A stretch of DNA of 64,000 bases from contig NZ_WFLK01000018.1 in NCBI RefSeq assembly GCF_009208565.1, positions 60,373 through 124,372 on the forward strand, read 5' to 3'. This document shows positions 38,732 through 47,391 of this stretch, one piece after another. Made by a program: the position numbers and the translations under genes. Position 1 is the first letter of the stretch. Every line of letters begins with the position of its first letter. The notes under the pieces are model-generated. The model was not told where the DNA came from. It worked only from the letters and a program-made list of their open reading frames with translations, and did not search any database. The stretch is from Janthinobacterium aquaticum. Its GTDB lineage: Bacteria > Pseudomonadota > Gammaproteobacteria > Burkholderiales > Burkholderiaceae_D.

Positions 38732-39490
38732 TTATTTCTTGCCCGAGCGTTCCTTGGCCGTTTGCGCGGCCGAAGAGTCGGGGTAGCGCGAGATCAGCGC
38801 GTTGAGCGTCTTGGTGGCGTTGGCCTTGTCTTTCAGCTCGGTGTAGCAGCTGGCGATATTGAGCATGGCGTCCGACGCTTTCGGGCTGTCCGGGTAGTTC
38901 TTGACCACGGTTTGCTGGGCCGCAATGGCGCTCTTGCAGTCGCGCTGGGCGTAGAAGGCGTTGCCCAGCCAGTATTGCGCATTGGCCGCGTAGGCCGATT
39001 CCGGGTAGCGTTTGACGAAGGCGTCGAGCGAGGTGGCGGCCGACTTGTAGTCGCCCGACTTGAACAGCGCCAGGGCGGCTTCGTACGAGCTTTGTTCGGA
39101 CACGCCCACAGCTGCTTCCTGGCCGTCGATGGTGACCTGGCGTGGCTCCAGCTTGCGCAGGCGGGCGTCGAGGTCGGTGTAGAAATCTTTCTGGCGTTTT
39201 TGCGTATTGGCCAGTTCATTGCCCAGCACTTCGATCTGGCCGCGCAGACGGGCGATTTCCTGCATGGTCTGGTCGTGCTGGCTGAGCATCGACAGGGTGC
39301 TGGTCTTGTCGGCCTTGGTGTCGAGGCGCGAGTTGATGTCCTGTGCCAGGGCATCGACCTTGCTGCGCAACTCCAGGATGGCCTTGCGGGCTTCGTCGTC
39401 GTCAAACAGGGCTGCGTTGGCGTGCAGGGGCAGGTAGGCGAATGCCGCCATCACGGCGGCGGCGAGGCCGGCTTTCGAAAATGTCATCAT
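38732..39490 (-). CDS. cpoB: CpoB/YbgF, periplasmic TPR protein of the Tol-Pal system
   Basis: 252 residues from ATG 39490 (a TTG at 39505 is less likely). A signal peptide ends near LPLHANA. A coiled-coil trimerisation region follows (about 25-110), then TPR repeats marked by YEAALALFKSGDYKSAATSL, YAANAQYWLGNAFYAQRDCK and KASDAMLNIASCYTELKDKA. CpoB binds TolA and coordinates outer-membrane constriction with PBP1B-dependent peptidoglycan synthesis. Last gene of the leftward tol-pal operon. Confidence 0.95.
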   Translation of the reverse strand: MMTFSKAGLAAAVMAAFAYLPLHANAALFDDDEARKAILELRSKVDALAQDINSRLDTKADKTSTLSMLSQHDQTMQEIARLRGQIEVLGNELANTQKRQKDFYTDLDARLRKLEPRQVTIDGQEAAVGVSEQSSYEAALALFKSGDYKSAATSLDAFVKRYPESAYAANAQYWLGNAFYAQRDCKSAIAAQQTVVKNYPDSPKASDAMLNIASCYTELKDKANATKTLNALISRYPDSSAAQTAKERSGKK

Positions 39491-39526
39491 GGGTCGGGCT
39501 TTCAAAGGTTACGCAATCATGCAAAC

Positions 39527-39561
39527 GGGGCGCGGTGCGGTAATTGACCGCGCAGCGCCCC
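39527..39561. repeat. Strong hairpin between pal and cpoB
   Basis: GGGGCGC (39527-39533) pairs with GCGCCCC (39555-39561) and an inner GCGGT/ACCGC extends the stem. With no U-run on the minus strand it is more likely a stabilising or partly attenuating element that lowers cpoB relative to pal. Confidence 0.5.
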
Positions 39562-39635
39562 ATTATTATGCCTATGACTGGCCAATCAGGTAAGCACGAA
39601 AATAATCGCGGCTATCCCCGATGGCAGCATCGATA

Positions 39636-40160
39636 TCAATAAACGATATCAGCGCGGCGGTTTTCTGCCCATGCTGCTTCGTTGCTGCCTTGTGCTTTAG
39701 GCTTTTCTTTGCCCAGCGATACGGCTTCCATCTGGCCTTCCGACACACCCAGAGCGGCCATCGATTTACGGACGGCTTCAGCACGTTTCTGGCCCAGGGC
39801 CAGGTTGTACTCAGCGCCGCCGCGTTCGTCGGTGTTACCTTGGATCAGGATTTTGCGCGAGGTGTTTTTGGTCAGGTAAGCGGCGTGGTTCTGTACCACG
39901 GCGGTGTCGGCTTCACGTACGACGTATTTGTCGAAGTCGAAGTAGACGCTACGGTTGGCCAGCACGCCTTTTGGATCGTCCAGCGGATCGACCGATGCGG
40001 TCGTCACTGGCTGAACTTGACGGTTGTCCACTGGTGGTGGGGCTGCTTTTTCAGGAGCGCGCTCGACCACTGGGGTTTCTGCCAGTTTCACAGGGGTGCT
40101 GCAAGCGGACAGCAGGGCTGCAGTGGCGGCGATGAAAGCCAGGCTTTTGAAATTACTCAT
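39636..40160 (-). CDS. pal: Peptidoglycan-associated lipoprotein Pal
   Basis: 174 residues from ATG 40160 with GGAG upstream. A signal peptide with lipobox LLSAC anchors it in the outer membrane. The OmpA-like peptidoglycan-binding domain covers about residues 65-174: VYFDFDKYVV, ILIQGNTDERGGAEYNLALG, QKRAEAVRKSMAALGV. It binds meso-DAP in peptidoglycan and TolB. It is followed by cpoB and preceded by tolB, the standard order. Confidence 0.97.
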   Translation of the reverse strand: MSNFKSLAFIAATAALLSACSTPVKLAETPVVERAPEKAAPPPVDNRQVQPVTTASVDPLDDPKGVLANRSVYFDFDKYVVREADTAVVQNHAAYLTKNTSRKILIQGNTDERGGAEYNLALGQKRAEAVRKSMAALGVSEGQMEAVSLGKEKPKAQGSNEAAWAENRRADIVY

Positions 40161-40203
40161 TTTTATTCTCCGGGTCATGGTTAAAGGTGAAACTGTACTG
40201 CAT

Positions 40204-41478
40204 TTACTTCATGAAAGGACCCCAGGTGGGCTCCTTGATATTGCCAGCTTGCGTAGTCAAACGCTGTTTGACGCGGCCATCCACCGATACCACTGCCAGC
40301 GACTTGCGTCGTCCGGATTCGGTCGCGTACATGATATATTTCCCGTTGGGCGAAAAGCTCGGTGATTCGTCGTTGGCGGTGTCCGACAGACGCAGTTCCT
40401 GGCCACTAGCCAGGTCGAGCGCGTAGAGCTGGAAATTGCCGTCGCGACGGGAAATATAAGCGAGTGTCTTCCCGTCGGAGGCGATCCGCGGGCTGATGTT
40501 GTAGGAGCCGCCAAACGTCACGCGCTTGGCATCGCCGCCGCTGACCGACATGCGGTAGATTTGTGGTCCGCCGCTGCGATCGCTGGTGAAGTAAATGCTT
40601 TGACCATCGGCCGAAAATTGTGGTTCTGTATCGATGCCGCTGCTGTTGCTGACGCGGCGCAGGCCGCTGCCGTCGGCATTGACGGTATAGACCTGGGTGT
40701 GGCCGTCGCGCGACAGGGCTACGGCCAGGCGGGTGCCGTCCGGGCTCCAGCTCGGCGCCGAGTTGCTGCCTTTTTCATTCGAGACGATGGTGCGCTGGCG
40801 CGTGACCAGGTTTTGCACGTAGACAATCGGCTTTTTCTTTTCAAACGACACATAGGCCACCTTGGTGCCGTCTGGCGACCACGATGGTGAAATGATCGGC
40901 TCGTTCGAGCGCAGCGCCACTTGGATGCCTTCGCCGTCAGCGTCAGCCACTTCCAGGCGGTATTCGCGGCCCGATTGCGTCACGTAAGCGATGCGGGTCG
41001 AGAAGGCGCCCTTGGTGCCGGTCAGTTTTTCATAAATGTCATCGGCGATCTTGTGCGCCAGCAGGCGGTTGAACTGCGGCGCGGCCGCATTGTTCATGCT
41101 CGACAGCTGGGTGCTCTTGATGGTGTCGAACAGCTTGTAGCGCACGTCCAGGCGGCCATCGGCCATCGCCTGCACGCTGCCGGCCGCCAGCGCATCGGCG
41201 CCGCGTGATTTCCACTGATCGTAGCTGACCGGCGCCGTTTCCGACATTTCCGCGCCATCGATAATCTTGAACACGCCACTGCGCGCCAGATCGGCCTTGA
41301 CGATATCCGATATCGATTGCGGCGCTGCCGATTCGTTGGCGAAATTGGCAATCGCGACAGGAATCTGATTGCTGCCAATACCGGTAATTTCCACGCGCAA
41401 CTGGGCCTGTGCGCCGGTGGCGCCGAGCATCAGCCCGGCACACAGCACCACGTAGCTCATTTTTTTCATGATCATCAT
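40204..41478 (-). CDS. tolB: TolB, periplasmic beta-propeller protein
   Basis: 424 residues. A signal peptide ends GATGAQA. The N-terminal domain (about 25-165) includes IAVANFANESAAPQSISDIV. A six-bladed propeller follows, with repeated WSPDGTKVAYVS, WSPDGTRLAVALS, FSADGQSIYFTSDRSGGPQIY and FSPNGKYIMYA. TolB shuttles between Pal and TolA. ATG 41478 is chosen because GAAGGA lies seven bases upstream; it starts 4 bases after the tolA stop. Confidence 0.97.
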   Translation of the reverse strand: MMIMKKMSYVVLCAGLMLGATGAQAQLRVEITGIGSNQIPVAIANFANESAAPQSISDIVKADLARSGVFKIIDGAEMSETAPVSYDQWKSRGADALAAGSVQAMADGRLDVRYKLFDTIKSTQLSSMNNAAAPQFNRLLAHKIADDIYEKLTGTKGAFSTRIAYVTQSGREYRLEVADADGEGIQVALRSNEPIISPSWSPDGTKVAYVSFEKKKPIVYVQNLVTRQRTIVSNEKGSNSAPSWSPDGTRLAVALSRDGHTQVYTVNADGSGLRRVSNSSGIDTEPQFSADGQSIYFTSDRSGGPQIYRMSVSGGDAKRVTFGGSYNISPRIASDGKTLAYISRRDGNFQLYALDLASGQELRLSDTANDESPSFSPNGKYIMYATESGRRKSLAVVSVDGRVKQRLTTQAGNIKEPTWGPFMK

Positions 41479-41482
41479 TAGA

Positions 41483-42523
41483 CTATTCCTTCATCTCGAA
41501 TATAAGTTCAATCTGGCGTTCCACCGTGCCGTCTTTTTTCTTCGGCAGTGGCGACGATTTGTTAATGGCGTTTTCCACCGCGCTGTCATACGCCGGCAGG
41601 CCGCTACTTTTTATCTTCCGGACCGAAATAATATCCCCAGTTGGCAATTGCTCGATCTTGAACACGGCGCGCGGGTTGCCCGGCACGTCGGTACTACCGC
41701 TATACGCGATATTGCCCTTGATCTTGCTCGTCAGGGCAGCGACATAGCCGCTGTCCTTGCGTGGCGCGGTCGCTTTCTCGGCCGTGCCAGTCGTGCCGTT
41801 ACCAGCCTGAGCCATCATGCGGTTCAGGTTGTCGGCACGTGCCTTGTCGGCCGCTGCCTTTTCTGCAGCTGCCTTTTTCGCCTTCTCGGCTTTTTCCGCC
41901 GCGGCTTTTTTGTCTGCCTTTTCTTTTTCAGCCTTGTCCTGCGCCGCTTTTTCCGCTTTCTCGGCTTTCTCTTTCTCGGCCTTTTCTTTCTTCTCTTTTT
42001 CCAGCTTGTTGGCTTTTTCCTTCTCCAGCTTTTCAGCTTTTTCTTTTTCTTTCTGTTTCTGCCTGTCCTTCTCCTGCTCGCGCTTTTCTTCTTCGCGTTC
42101 TTTCTGTTCCTGCTTGCGACGCTCTTCGGCGGCCGCCTTTTCCTTCTCTTCCTTCTGCTTGGCTTTCTTGCGCTCAAGCGCAATTTCCGCCTCGCGCGGA
42201 TCGACTTTCGGCTCGGGCGCGACCACTGGCGGCGGTGGCGGTGGCGGCTCTTCCACCACCGGTTCCGGTTCAGGCTGCGGTGCCGGCTGTGGCTCGGGGT
42301 CAGTGGTCACTTCCGGTGGCGGTGCGGCCGTCTGCACCTTGACGTCCCACACCTCCGCTTCGACCGCCACCGGTTCCGTATTTTGCCAGTGTACGCCTAC
42401 CCACAGGAAAAACAGCAGGCCAAGATGCATGGCCAGCGCCATGCCCAGCGCGGGCCAGCGGCTTTTCTCGCGCGGCACGCTGTAGGGCTTGCCTAATACA
42501 TGGTCGGTTTGTTTGTTCTGCAA
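41483..42523 (-). CDS. tolA: TolA, inner-membrane energy-transducing protein
   Basis: 346 residues from a TTG start. One membrane anchor (ALGMALAMHLGLLFFLWVGV, about 25-44), a Pro/Glu region, then a long Lys/Glu/Ala helical domain (about 95-235), and a C-terminal globular domain (about 255-346: YVAALTSKIKGNIAYSGSTD to IELIFEMKE). TolA uses proton motive force from TolQR to reach Pal/TolB across the periplasm. The TTG start may moderate its level relative to TolR. Confidence 0.95.
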   Translation of the reverse strand: MQNKQTDHVLGKPYSVPREKSRWPALGMALAMHLGLLFFLWVGVHWQNTEPVAVEAEVWDVKVQTAAPPPEVTTDPEPQPAPQPEPEPVVEEPPPPPPPVVAPEPKVDPREAEIALERKKAKQKEEKEKAAAEERRKQEQKEREEEKREQEKDRQKQKEKEKAEKLEKEKANKLEKEKKEKAEKEKAEKAEKAAQDKAEKEKADKKAAAEKAEKAKKAAAEKAAADKARADNLNRMMAQAGNGTTGTAEKATAPRKDSGYVAALTSKIKGNIAYSGSTDVPGNPRAVFKIEQLPTGDIISVRKIKSSGLPAYDSAVENAINKSSPLPKKKDGTVERQIELIFEMKE

Positions 42524-42560
42524 AGTCGGGTCACTCTAAAAACGGTCAGGATACGGCTAT

Positions 42561-43001
42561 TTATTTGGTGGCCAGGCCAACCCGGTTGATGCCGATTTTC
42601 TTGGCTTCGGAAATCAACTGGATCACGTCGTCATACTTGCTTTCCTTGTCGCCCGCAATCAATACCGGATAGTCCGGACTGCTGGCATGCAGGGTGCGCA
42701 GATTGCGCAGCAAGGCATCGCGGTTCGGTTCGGTTTCCGGTGCCTGCTGTTCCTTGCCGATCACGCCGATCGACAGGGAACCATTGGGTTTCAACACGAT
42801 CTGAATATAGTCATCGGGCGGTTTCGCGGTTTTTTCCGCGTTCGGCAGGTCGACTACGCTCGGATTGTTCGACGACGGCATCACCATGAAAATAATCAGG
42901 AGCACCAGCATCACGTCGATATACGGCACGACGTTGATCTCGGACTTGAACTTGCGGCCACGTCCACCGCGCATGCCGCCACTGTTGAAGGAGGAACCCA
43001 T
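42561..43001 (-). CDS. tolR: TolR, ExbD-family inner-membrane protein
   Basis: 146 residues. A Gly/Arg-rich N-terminus is followed by the single membrane segment with the proton-path Asp (INVVPYIDVMLVLLIIFMVM) and a periplasmic domain (VDLPNAEKTAKPPDDYIQIV, DYPVLIAGDKESKYDDVIQL). It works with TolQ to couple proton flow to TolA movement. Confidence 0.97.
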   Translation of the reverse strand: MGSSFNSGGMRGGRGRKFKSEINVVPYIDVMLVLLIIFMVMPSSNNPSVVDLPNAEKTAKPPDDYIQIVLKPNGSLSIGVIGKEQQAPETEPNRDALLRNLRTLHASSPDYPVLIAGDKESKYDDVIQLISEAKKIGINRVGLATK

Positions 43002-43016
43002 GGGCTGATCTCCGTC

Positions 43017-43706
43017 TTAGCGCGACTGGCGTTGCAGGATGTTCGAGAATTCTTCCACGAAGCTCTCGAAGCGGATGGCCAGGCGGTCGATATCGTGCGA
43101 AAAGCGGTTGTAGGCAACCACCGCAGGAATCGCGGCAAACAGGCCGATGGCGGTAGCGATCAGCGCTTCGGCAATGCCGGGCGCAACCGCTGCCAGTGTG
43201 GCTTGCTGTACATTGGCCAGACCGCGGAAGGCGTTCATGATGCCCCACACGGTGCCCAGCAGACCAATATAAGGCGAGACCGAACCGACCGACGCCAGGA
43301 AGGCCAGGTGCGATTCCAGCACGTCCATTTCACGCTGGAAGGCAGCGCGCATGGCGCGGCGCGCGCCGTCAAGCACGGCGCCGACGTCGAGCGCTTCACG
43401 CGAACCGTAGGAAGCCTTGCCCTTGATGAATTCGCCCATGCCAGCATCAAAAATGCGGGCCAGTGCGCCGCTCTGGTCGCGGTTGCCGCTGGCGCTCTGG
43501 TGCAGCGCATGCAGGTTGCCGCCGGCCCAGAAGCTGCGTTCGAATTCGACGGTCTGGCGGCGCGCGGCGCGCACCGCAAACATCTTGCGGAAAATATAGG
43601 TCCAGCTGGTCAGGGAAATGAGCAGCAGCAGGGCCATGATCAACTGCACGATCAGGTGGGCATTGGTGATGAGCGCGAGGAAAGAAAGATCTTGTGTAAC
43701 GTTCAT
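43017..43706 (-). CDS. tolQ: TolQ, MotA/ExbB-family proton channel protein
   Basis: 229 residues with three membrane helices: IVQLIMALLLLISLTSWTYI, then FLASVGSVSPYIGLLGTVWG and VAPGIAEALIATAIGLFAAI with PAVVAYN. These last two are the conserved ExbB/TolQ channel segments. Forms the TolQ5R2 stator that energises TolA. Start codon is 45 bases from the ybgC stop. Confidence 0.97.
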   Translation of the reverse strand: MNVTQDLSFLALITNAHLIVQLIMALLLLISLTSWTYIFRKMFAVRAARRQTVEFERSFWAGGNLHALHQSASGNRDQSGALARIFDAGMGEFIKGKASYGSREALDVGAVLDGARRAMRAAFQREMDVLESHLAFLASVGSVSPYIGLLGTVWGIMNAFRGLANVQQATLAAVAPGIAEALIATAIGLFAAIPAVVAYNRFSHDIDRLAIRFESFVEEFSNILQRQSR

Positions 43707-43751
43707 TGGCTGGCAGTCTGTTGGGTGAATTTATCCGAAGGGTGAAGCGCC

Positions 43752-44153
43752 TCAGGCGGCGCGCATGCGGGCGGCAACTGCGTCTGGAACGGCGCGCGGA
43801 CGCATGGCTGAGTCTACACAGCCGATCTTGACGCGGGCCGTGCTGAGCAGGGTTTCGCCGCACCAGGCTTGTTGCAGGAAAACGATGGAGGCACGCCCCA
43901 TCTTTTCTATGCTCAGCGTCAATCTTAACGCGTCATCGAGCCGGGCTGGCGCATGATAGTCGGTGCTGACGCTTTTGACGACAAACAGGGCGTCATGTTC
44001 TTCCAGCAGCGCCTGTTGGCCAACGTCGATGGCGCGCAGCCATTCGGTACGCGCACGCTCAAAAAACTTCAGGTAGTTGGCGTAGTAGACAATGCCACCG
44101 GCGTCGGTGTCTTCATAGTAGACACGAACGTTCCAGGTAAAGACTGAAGGCAT
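43752..44153 (-). CDS. ybgC: YbgC, Tol-Pal-associated acyl-CoA thioesterase
   Basis: 133 residues from the ATG at 44153; the frame upstream to 44186 is not needed. Hotdog-fold thioesterase with catalytic Asp in VYYEDTDAGGIVYYANYLKF and then ERARTEWLRAI. First gene of the operon ybgC-tolQ-tolR-tolA-tolB-pal-cpoB. YbgC hydrolyses acyl-CoA and is linked to phospholipid metabolism. Confidence 0.95.
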   Translation of the reverse strand: MPSVFTWNVRVYYEDTDAGGIVYYANYLKFFERARTEWLRAIDVGQQALLEEHDALFVVKSVSTDYHAPARLDDALRLTLSIEKMGRASIVFLQQAWCGETLLSTARVKIGCVDSAMRPRAVPDAVAARMRAA

Positions 44154-44733
44154 GTTTTTTTTGCCAGAAGTGAGATTGAGCAACATTTTACGCGATTTTT
44201 ACTATCATGACGAATGACGCTTGCTGAAATGCCTAGGCAAAGCGGCATCGTAGTTGCAAGCGGGCATCATGCTTGAAACCTGGAAACTATAACAAGTCCC
44301 GTAACATACGCTTACATGCCCGGGCCATGGTTAAGACCAGCTTAAGAATGAATCAGGCTTGCACCAACTTCATGCGGCTTGGTCAGCTGCGCAAACCGGG
44401 CTGCGCAATGCGCGGCGATTATAGCTGCGCGCCTGCATTCCTTGCTCAATTCGGGCACTTAACTTACAATTTGGCTTCCATTTCGTCTCACGTGACTGGC
44501 GAAAAGTCGCAATCATCCCCATTTTGGTGCGATGATTGCCGGCGAAAGGTGGGCATCCACCGGGAAACGTGAGATTTCATTAGCCGTTCGCCTGGGCAGC
44601 CACCGATGGAATTGCGCGAAGAGGCTGCCTATCCGTTGTTGTTATTAATTTAACGCCGGCTCCCCTCATTCGATCCAACCTGCCAGTATAAGCACCTTAG
44701 GTAACTGAAGCACCCACATCTTGGAGTTTTTAC
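44154..44733. other. Intergenic region between divergent ybgC and glyA
   Basis: No convincing gene. It must hold the promoters of the tol-pal operon and of glyA. About 130 bases before glyA, GGCAGCC (44595-44601) can pair with GGCTGCC (44623-44629) across a 21-base loop, possibly part of a glyA leader. I see no match to a known riboswitch consensus that I can defend. A 99-codon ORF here (44273-44572) has no coding character. Confidence 0.5.
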
Positions 44734-45981
44734 ATGTTTGCAAAAGATCACAACCTCGCCAACGTCGATCCTGAACTGTTCGCCGTTATTCAAAAAGAAA
44801 ACACGCGCCAGCACGACCATATCGAACTGATCGCCTCGGAAAACTACACCTCGCCAGCCGTCATGGAAGCGCAAGGCTCGCAGCTGACCAACAAGTACGC
44901 CGAAGGCTACCCAGGCAAGCGCTACTACGGCGGCTGCGAATACGTCGACGTGGCAGAGCAACTGGCGATTGACCGCGTCAAGCAACTGTTTGGCGCCGAA
45001 GCGGCCAACGTGCAGCCGAACTCGGGTTCGCAAGCGAACCAAGGCGTGTTCTTTGCCATGTTGAAACCAGGCGACCTGATCATGGGTATGTCGCTGGCCG
45101 AAGGCGGTCACCTGACCCACGGCATGCCGCTCAATATGTCGGGCAAGTGGTTCGATGTGGTCTCGTACGGCTTGACTGCCGAAGAAGATATCGACTACGA
45201 AGCCATGGAGCGCCTGGCCCGTGAACGCAAGCCAAAACTGATTATCGCCGGTGCATCGGCTTTCTCGAAAAAAATCGATTTCGAGCGCTTTGCCAAGATC
45301 GCCAAGGAAGTTGGCGCCTACTTCATGGTTGACATGGCCCACTACGCCGGCCTGATCGCCGCCGGCCTGTACCCGAACCCGGTGCCGCACGCCGACTTCG
45401 TCACCTCGACCACGCACAAATCGTTGCGCGGCCCACGTGGCGGCATCATCCTGATGAAGGCCGAACACGAAAAAGCCATCAATTCGGCCATTTTCCCCGG
45501 CATCCAGGGTGGCCCGCTGATGCACGTGATCGCCGGTAAAGCCGTTGCCTTCAAGGAAGCGCTGAGCCCGGAATTCGTCGAGTACCAGAAGCAGGTTGTG
45601 AAAAACGCCGACGCGCTGGCCAAGACCCTGATTTCGCGCGGCCTGCGCATCGTATCGGGCGGCACCGAGTCGCACGTGATGCTGGTCGATCTGCGCGCCA
45701 AGAACCTGACGGGCAAGGAAGCCGAAGCCATCCTCGGTTCGGCGCATATCACCTGCAACAAGAACGGTATCCCGAACGACCCGCAAAAGCCATTCGTGAC
45801 CTCGGGCATCCGCCTGGGCAGCCCGGCCATGACGACGCGCGGTTTCAAGGAAGCCGAAGCGGTGCAAGTGGGCAACCTGATCGCTGACGTATTGGACAAT
45901 CCGCATGACGCCGCCACCATCGAGCGCGTCAAGGCGGCCGTCAAGGTGCTCGCTGACGCCAACCCGGTCTACGCTGCATAA
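44734..45981 (+). CDS. glyA: Serine hydroxymethyltransferase
   Basis: 415 residues, full length. PLP lysine K229 lies in [13 protein letters not shown], exactly as in E. coli GlyA. Other landmarks are [28 protein letters not shown] and [10 protein letters not shown]. Converts serine and tetrahydrofolate to glycine and 5,10-methylene-tetrahydrofolate, the main one-carbon source. ATG 44734 is preceded by TTGGAG. A strong terminator follows at 46039. Confidence 0.98.
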   Translation: MFAKDHNLANVDPELFAVIQKENTRQHDHIELIASENYTSPAVMEAQGSQLTNKYAEGYPGKRYYGGCEYVDVAEQLAIDRVKQLFGAEAANVQPNSGSQANQGVFFAMLKPGDLIMGMSLAEGGHLTHGMPLNMSGKWFDVVSYGLTAEEDIDYEAMERLARERKPKLIIAGASAFSKKIDFERFAKIAKEVGAYFMVDMAHYAGLIAAGLYPNPVPHADFVTSTTHKSLRGPRGGIILMKAEHEKAINSAIFPGIQGGPLMHVIAGKAVAFKEALSPEFVEYQKQVVKNADALAKTLISRGLRIVSGGTESHVMLVDLRAKNLTGKEAEAILGSAHITCNKNGIPNDPQKPFVTSGIRLGSPAMTTRGFKEAEAVQVGNLIADVLDNPHDAATIERVKAAVKVLADANPVYAA

Positions 45982-45995
45982 TTATTTGTCCAGTA

Positions 45996-46028
45996 TGTGT
46001 CATACAGAGTAAGATTGTGTATGACACA
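45996..46028. repeat. 10-bp inverted repeat directly after glyA
   Basis: TGTGTCATAC (45996-46005) and GTATGACACA (46019-46028) pair perfectly around 13 bases. It lies just before the glyA terminator, giving two hairpins in tandem. It could add 3'-end stability or be a regulator site for nrdR; it does not match the NrdR-box consensus as I know it. Confidence 0.55.
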
Positions 46029-46038
46029 TTCCGGTCTC

Positions 46039-46079
46039 GCGCGGGCGTCCTGATTGGTTCGGACGCCCGCGCTGTTTTT
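46039..46079 (+). terminator. Intrinsic terminator of glyA
   Basis: GCGCGGGCGTCC (46039-46050) pairs perfectly with GGACGCCCGCGC (46061-46072) across ten bases, followed by TGTTTTT. One of the strongest terminators in the window. Confidence 0.93.
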
Positions 46080-46138
46080 GCACTGTTTTTTACGCTCTTG
46101 TTGCGTTTTTGTTGTTGAGATAGAAAGTCTGCTGTTAC

Positions 46139-46606
46139 ATGAAATGTCCATTTTGCCAACATGACGAAACCCAGGTCCTCGATACGCGTGTATCGGAGGA
46201 GGGCGACGCCATCCGGCGCCGGCGCCGCTGCGGCAAATGCGACAAGCGCTTTACCACTTACGAACGGATTGAACTTGCGATGCCGGCGGTGGTCAAAAAG
46301 AATGGCAGCCGGACCGAATTCGCTGCGGCCAAGTTGCGCGGCAGCCTGATGCTGGCCTTGCGCAAGCGCCCCGTCGCGGCCGCCGCACTCGATATGGCCA
46401 TCGCCACCATCGAAGAAAAGCTGCTGACCAGCGGCAAGCGCGAAGTCGATTCCGGCTATATCGGCGAACTCGTCATGCAGGAGCTGCGCCGGCTCGACAA
46501 GATTGCGTATATTCGCTACGCCTCGGTGTACAAGAATTTTGAAGACCCGGCCGAGTTCCAGGACGCCATTGCCGAGGTCGGTCCCGGCGCCGCCAGGGAA
46601 TCCTGA
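46139..46606 (+). CDS. nrdR: NrdR, transcriptional repressor of ribonucleotide reductase genes
   Basis: 155 residues. A zinc ribbon with C3, C6, C31 and C34 ([29 protein letters not shown]) is followed by an ATP-cone ([20 protein letters not shown], then [20 protein letters not shown] and SVYKNF). NrdR senses dATP/ATP and represses nrd operons. The glyA-nrdR neighbourhood is common in beta-proteobacteria. Confidence 0.97.
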   Translation: MKCPFCQHDETQVLDTRVSEEGDAIRRRRRCGKCDKRFTTYERIELAMPAVVKKNGSRTEFAAAKLRGSLMLALRKRPVAAAALDMAIATIEEKLLTSGKREVDSGYIGELVMQELRRLDKIAYIRYASVYKNFEDPAEFQDAIAEVGPGAARES

Positions 46607-46803
46607 GGCGCTCTGCGCGCCATACCGTTTCAAATCACCATTTCCCGGCTTGCCATGGCAATCGTCCACAGGCAAGCGTTCTGATCAGTTCCACGCCGTT
46701 TTTTCCGTCGTTTTACCGCTTTTTATGCAGCCGTTTGCGCCAGATCATGCGCCGTCACGGCCGTCGGCCTATCGTATGGAGGTTCGCATAAGGAGGTGAG
46801 GCC

Positions 46804-47391
46804 ATGGACGGCATGCGTTGCAGCATCAGCTTGAGTACCGGCAGCAGCCTGGTCGAGGTGCTGGTGGCGCTGGTGCTGCTGACGCTGGGCCTGCTTGGCG
46901 CCAGCACCTTGCATGTCGCGACACTGCGCGCGCAGCATGAATCCACTCTGGCCTCGCGTGCCGCGCAACTGGCGGCGGGCATGGCCGAGCGCCTGCGCGC
47001 CAACCGCGCCGTAATGACTGCCTCCGACGTTGATAATCCCTATCTTGGCCTCGACCATGACGCTGGCGATAATGCGCCGCTAACCGGCGGCGGCAGCACC
47101 GGTTCTGCCTGTTTTGGCAGCGCCAGTTGCAGCGCGGCGCAACTGGCGCAGTTCGATATCGACGAATGGCGCGAGCAACTGCACACGGCCTTGCCGGGCG
47201 GGCGCCTGCGCATCTGCCGCGACCTGCCTGCCGGCGATACGGCAGACGACGAGGCCGGCTGGGCATGCAGCGGCGCGGCCCATGCGCCGGTGGTCATCAA
47301 GCTGGGCTGGCGCGAGCGCTATCGCGCCGACTTGGCAGGCGGCATGGGTGGCCCGAAACTGGTCTGGCAGGTGGCCGGCGGTGCACCATGA
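46804..47391 (+). CDS. pilV: PilV-like type IV pilus minor pilin
   Basis: 195 residues. A class III signal with GSSLVEVLVALVLLTLGLLG (Glu at +5 of the mature helix) and then ASTLHVATLRAQHESTLASR identifies PilV-type modification proteins. The ribosome site AAGGAGGTGA at 46790-46799 is a near-perfect anti-16S match. First gene of a cluster pilV-pilW-pilX-pilY1-pilE-fimT encoding the pilus initiation complex. Overlaps pilW by 4 bases. Confidence 0.9.
   Translation: MDGMRCSISLSTGSSLVEVLVALVLLTLGLLGASTLHVATLRAQHESTLASRAAQLAAGMAERLRANRAVMTASDVDNPYLGLDHDAGDNAPLTGGGSTGSACFGSASCSAAQLAQFDIDEWREQLHTALPGGRLRICRDLPAGDTADDEAGWACSGAAHAPVVIKLGWRERYRADLAGGMGGPKLVWQVAGGAP

Noticed and set aside
41761..42485. 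Several plus-strand ORFs opposite tolA with Ser/Phe/Leu-rich products
   Set aside because: They are complements of the Lys/Glu/Ala repeat region of TolA and have no independent signals.
44273..44572. 99-codon ORF between ybgC and glyA as a gene
   Set aside because: No ribosome site, no recognisable protein features, and it lies over the expected divergent promoters.
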